Made by a program: the position numbers and the translations under genes | Assembly: GCA_018398765.1 (NCBI GenBank) | Contig: JAHBMJ010000413.1 | Location: 37,501 to 48,197, forward strand | Direction: 5' to 3' | DNA: 10,697 nt | Origin: Chromera velia | Lineage: Eukaryota > Sar > Chromeraceae | The notes under the pieces: generated by a model | What the model was told of the DNA's origin: nothing | The model's database searches: none | The model's input: only the letters and a program-made list of their open reading frames with translations | Shown here: piece by piece, positions 9,480 through 10,697 of the stretch | How the letters are laid out: every line of letters starts with the position of its first letter | Numbering within the stretch: the stretch's first letter is position 1

Positions 9480-10697
9480 CTACATCTCATCGGGGTCCCA
9501 AACCGTCAGGTCGGGTTCGACCACGGTCTCGTCATTCTCGTTTTGGCCTCTGATCGTCCTTACCCCAGCTACCCGTCTCGATCCAGCCTTGCGCGCTGGT
9601 TGATGTCCACTCGGCTGAGGTTGAGGCGACTCGCCGAAAGAGGGAGACCATGTACGTCTTCTGTCACCGAAGCTAAAGCCTCTTCCAGGTGACATGGGTG
9701 AACTTGGACTGTCACCTCTCTGTCCAGACCTCCCTCTCCCCCCTGTAGGTTGAGTGACTTGATTGATGGGATACGGGAAGGGAAGGGATGGGTAAGGAGG
9801 AGGTGGCCAGGGGTACCCAGGCGTCGCCTCAAAACCCGGGACGAAAGGGGTAAATCCTGGAGATGCCCTGGGCGGCCATGGAGATCTGGATTGAGACGTC
9901 GTTTGAATGGTCCGCATATGTGGAGGAAGTTGAGGTCCATTCCTACACGCAGCCATCATGTGGGTGTTCTCCCCACATAGAAGACACCGATTCAGTCTCC
10001 CCCTGCTCTCCCACACCGTCTGTGGAATCAATGGGTATCGGGGTGGAAGTCTTCTCGAAGGTCGCACCCCAACACCACACAATTCCATGGGAGCCGGTCC
10101 CGTGGGATCAATCACCGGACTCGGATCAGACGGGGGCCCTCGCGACCAACGGCTTCGAGAGCGCGAACTGGCCTGCTTGAGCCAGATTTCGCTGTCCAAC
10201 GCCTTCTCCATTGCTTCGTTCAATGTTGCCGGCTCCATCCTGTCAGTCTCATATATAATCCCAGGCGGCAAACCCTCAATATAGTCCTCTACGAGATCCT
10301 CCTCACTCGCATTTGTGATCTTCAACGTGAGAAGGGAGAATTCTTTGTTGTAGTCGTCAACCGTCCCTGTGCACCTGAGGGACAACACCTGCTTTCTCGC
10401 CTTCCTCCTCTCATGTTTCTCGTTATACCTGCGTCGCAGCACCTCACGCAACGCAGGCCAGTCTGCAAACCCCATACCTCTCTTCATACGTAAATCGAAC
10501 CAGTCCCTCAGCTCCTTGCACAGGAAGGACTTCGTGAGGCCAAGCTGACGATGAGGAGCAACATTCACATTGGTAAAGTAGTTGTTGGTGTCCATAATAA
10601 ACCTCTCCACAATGTCGCGGCGTCCAGTGAACTTGTCTGGCTGCTTCAGTGCAATCCGGGGAAGCTGCTCTCGTAGATCAGGGCCCTGAGAGGGCAC
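9480..10697 (-). CDS. gag: Gag polyprotein, partial (start beyond the right edge)
   Basis: The structural protein forms the particle and packages the RNA. The frame is open for 405 codons from the right edge to TAG 9480-9482; the first visible codon is GTG and need not be the start. Residues about 20-175 form a retrotransposon Gag capsid-type region (QPDKFTGR, then an LRDWFDLR/W..LREVLRRRYNE segment, then VDDYNKEF). PMEL at 203-206 precedes a perfect CX2CX4HX4C zinc knuckle at 238-251 (CLLCGENTHMMAAC). The C-terminal 150 residues are rich in Pro, Ser, Gly and Arg. The frame is uninterrupted, unlike pol. Gag and the protease remnant are in different frames, so Gag-Pol expression would have needed a frameshift or independent initiation, unless the deletion caused the change. 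Confidence 0.88.
   Translation of the reverse strand: MPSQGPDLREQLPRIALKQPDKFTGRRDIVERFIMDTNNYFTNVNVAPHRQLGLTKSFLCKELRDWFDLRMKRGMGFADWPALREVLRRRYNEKHERRKARKQVLSLRCTGTVDDYNKEFSLLTLKITNASEEDLVEDYIEGLPPGIIYETDRMEPATLNEAMEKALDSEIWLKQASSRSRSRWSRGPPSDPSPVIDPTGPAPMELCGVGVRPSRRLPPRYPLIPQTVWESRGRLNRCLLCGENTHMMAACRNGPQLPPHMRTIQTTSQSRSPWPPRASPGFTPFVPGFEATPGYPWPPPPYPSLPFPYPINQVTQPTGGRGRSGQRGDSPSSPMSPGRGFSFGDRRRTWSPSFGESPQPQPSGHQPARKAGSRRVAGVRTIRGQNENDETVVEPDLTVWDPDEM

Larger units (their letters stand above)
5430..10697 (-). mobile_element. Ty3/gypsy chromovirus LTR retrotransposon, defective, 5' end outside the window
   Basis: Read right to left, the order is Gag (CCHC knuckle), protease remnant, RT, RNase H, integrase (HHCC, DDE, GPF) and chromodomain, which is the chromovirus branch of Ty3/gypsy. 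RT lies before integrase, excluding the Ty1/copia order. The copy is dead or non-autonomous: the protease lacks its D-T/S-G half, pol has stops at 9223, 9130 and 6989, and a frameshift occurs near 8590. The domains are otherwise complete and readable, implying a fairly young copy. It lies antisense to the Dicer-like gene. The 5' LTR, primer-binding site and start of gag are beyond 10697. Confidence 0.9.

Overview
This is a stretch of nuclear DNA from a eukaryote, probably an alga or other protist. The evidence is GT-AG introns with phase-matched exons, long microsatellites inside introns, a Dicer-type RNase III gene and a chromodomain-bearing Ty3/gypsy retrotransposon. No lineage-specific marker is visible, so the organism is not named.

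Positions 1-1833: a (GT)n microsatellite, an A-rich pentanucleotide-like tract, and then about 1.6 kb in which no gene can be supported. This stretch is probably intron or intergenic DNA upstream of the first recognised exon.

Positions 1834-5283, plus strand: three exons whose splice phases agree (1834-2200, 3799-3995, 4410-5283). Conceptually translated, they follow the middle of a Dicer: a platform-like segment, the connector and start of the PAZ region, the post-PAZ linker, and the first half of an RNase III domain with a FLGD motif. The long third exon keeps one reading frame but holds three in-frame stops (TGA 4651, TGA 4948, TAG 5008). It also has Lys where RNase III enzymes carry a catalytic Glu. 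I read it as a decaying Dicer copy (pseudogene). The helicase part, the rest of RNase IIIa and RNase IIIb are not in the window. Intron 1 (1.6 kb) is packed with (ATTC)n, (ACTC)n and (CA)n repeats.

Positions about 5284-10697: after a strong donor at 5284, the next Dicer intron appears to hold a Ty3/gypsy chromovirus inserted in antisense. Read on the minus strand from the right edge it shows Gag with a zinc knuckle, a protease remnant, RT, RNase H, integrase and a chromodomain, then a putative 3' LTR with an AATAAA signal. The copy is defective: the protease active-site half is absent, three stops interrupt pol (9223, 9130, 6989), and there is a frameshift near 8590. Its 5' LTR and the start of gag lie beyond the right edge.

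The window therefore pairs a broken RNA-silencing gene with a broken retrotransposon, of a class that RNA silencing commonly restrains, probably lying in one of that gene's introns. That link is inference.
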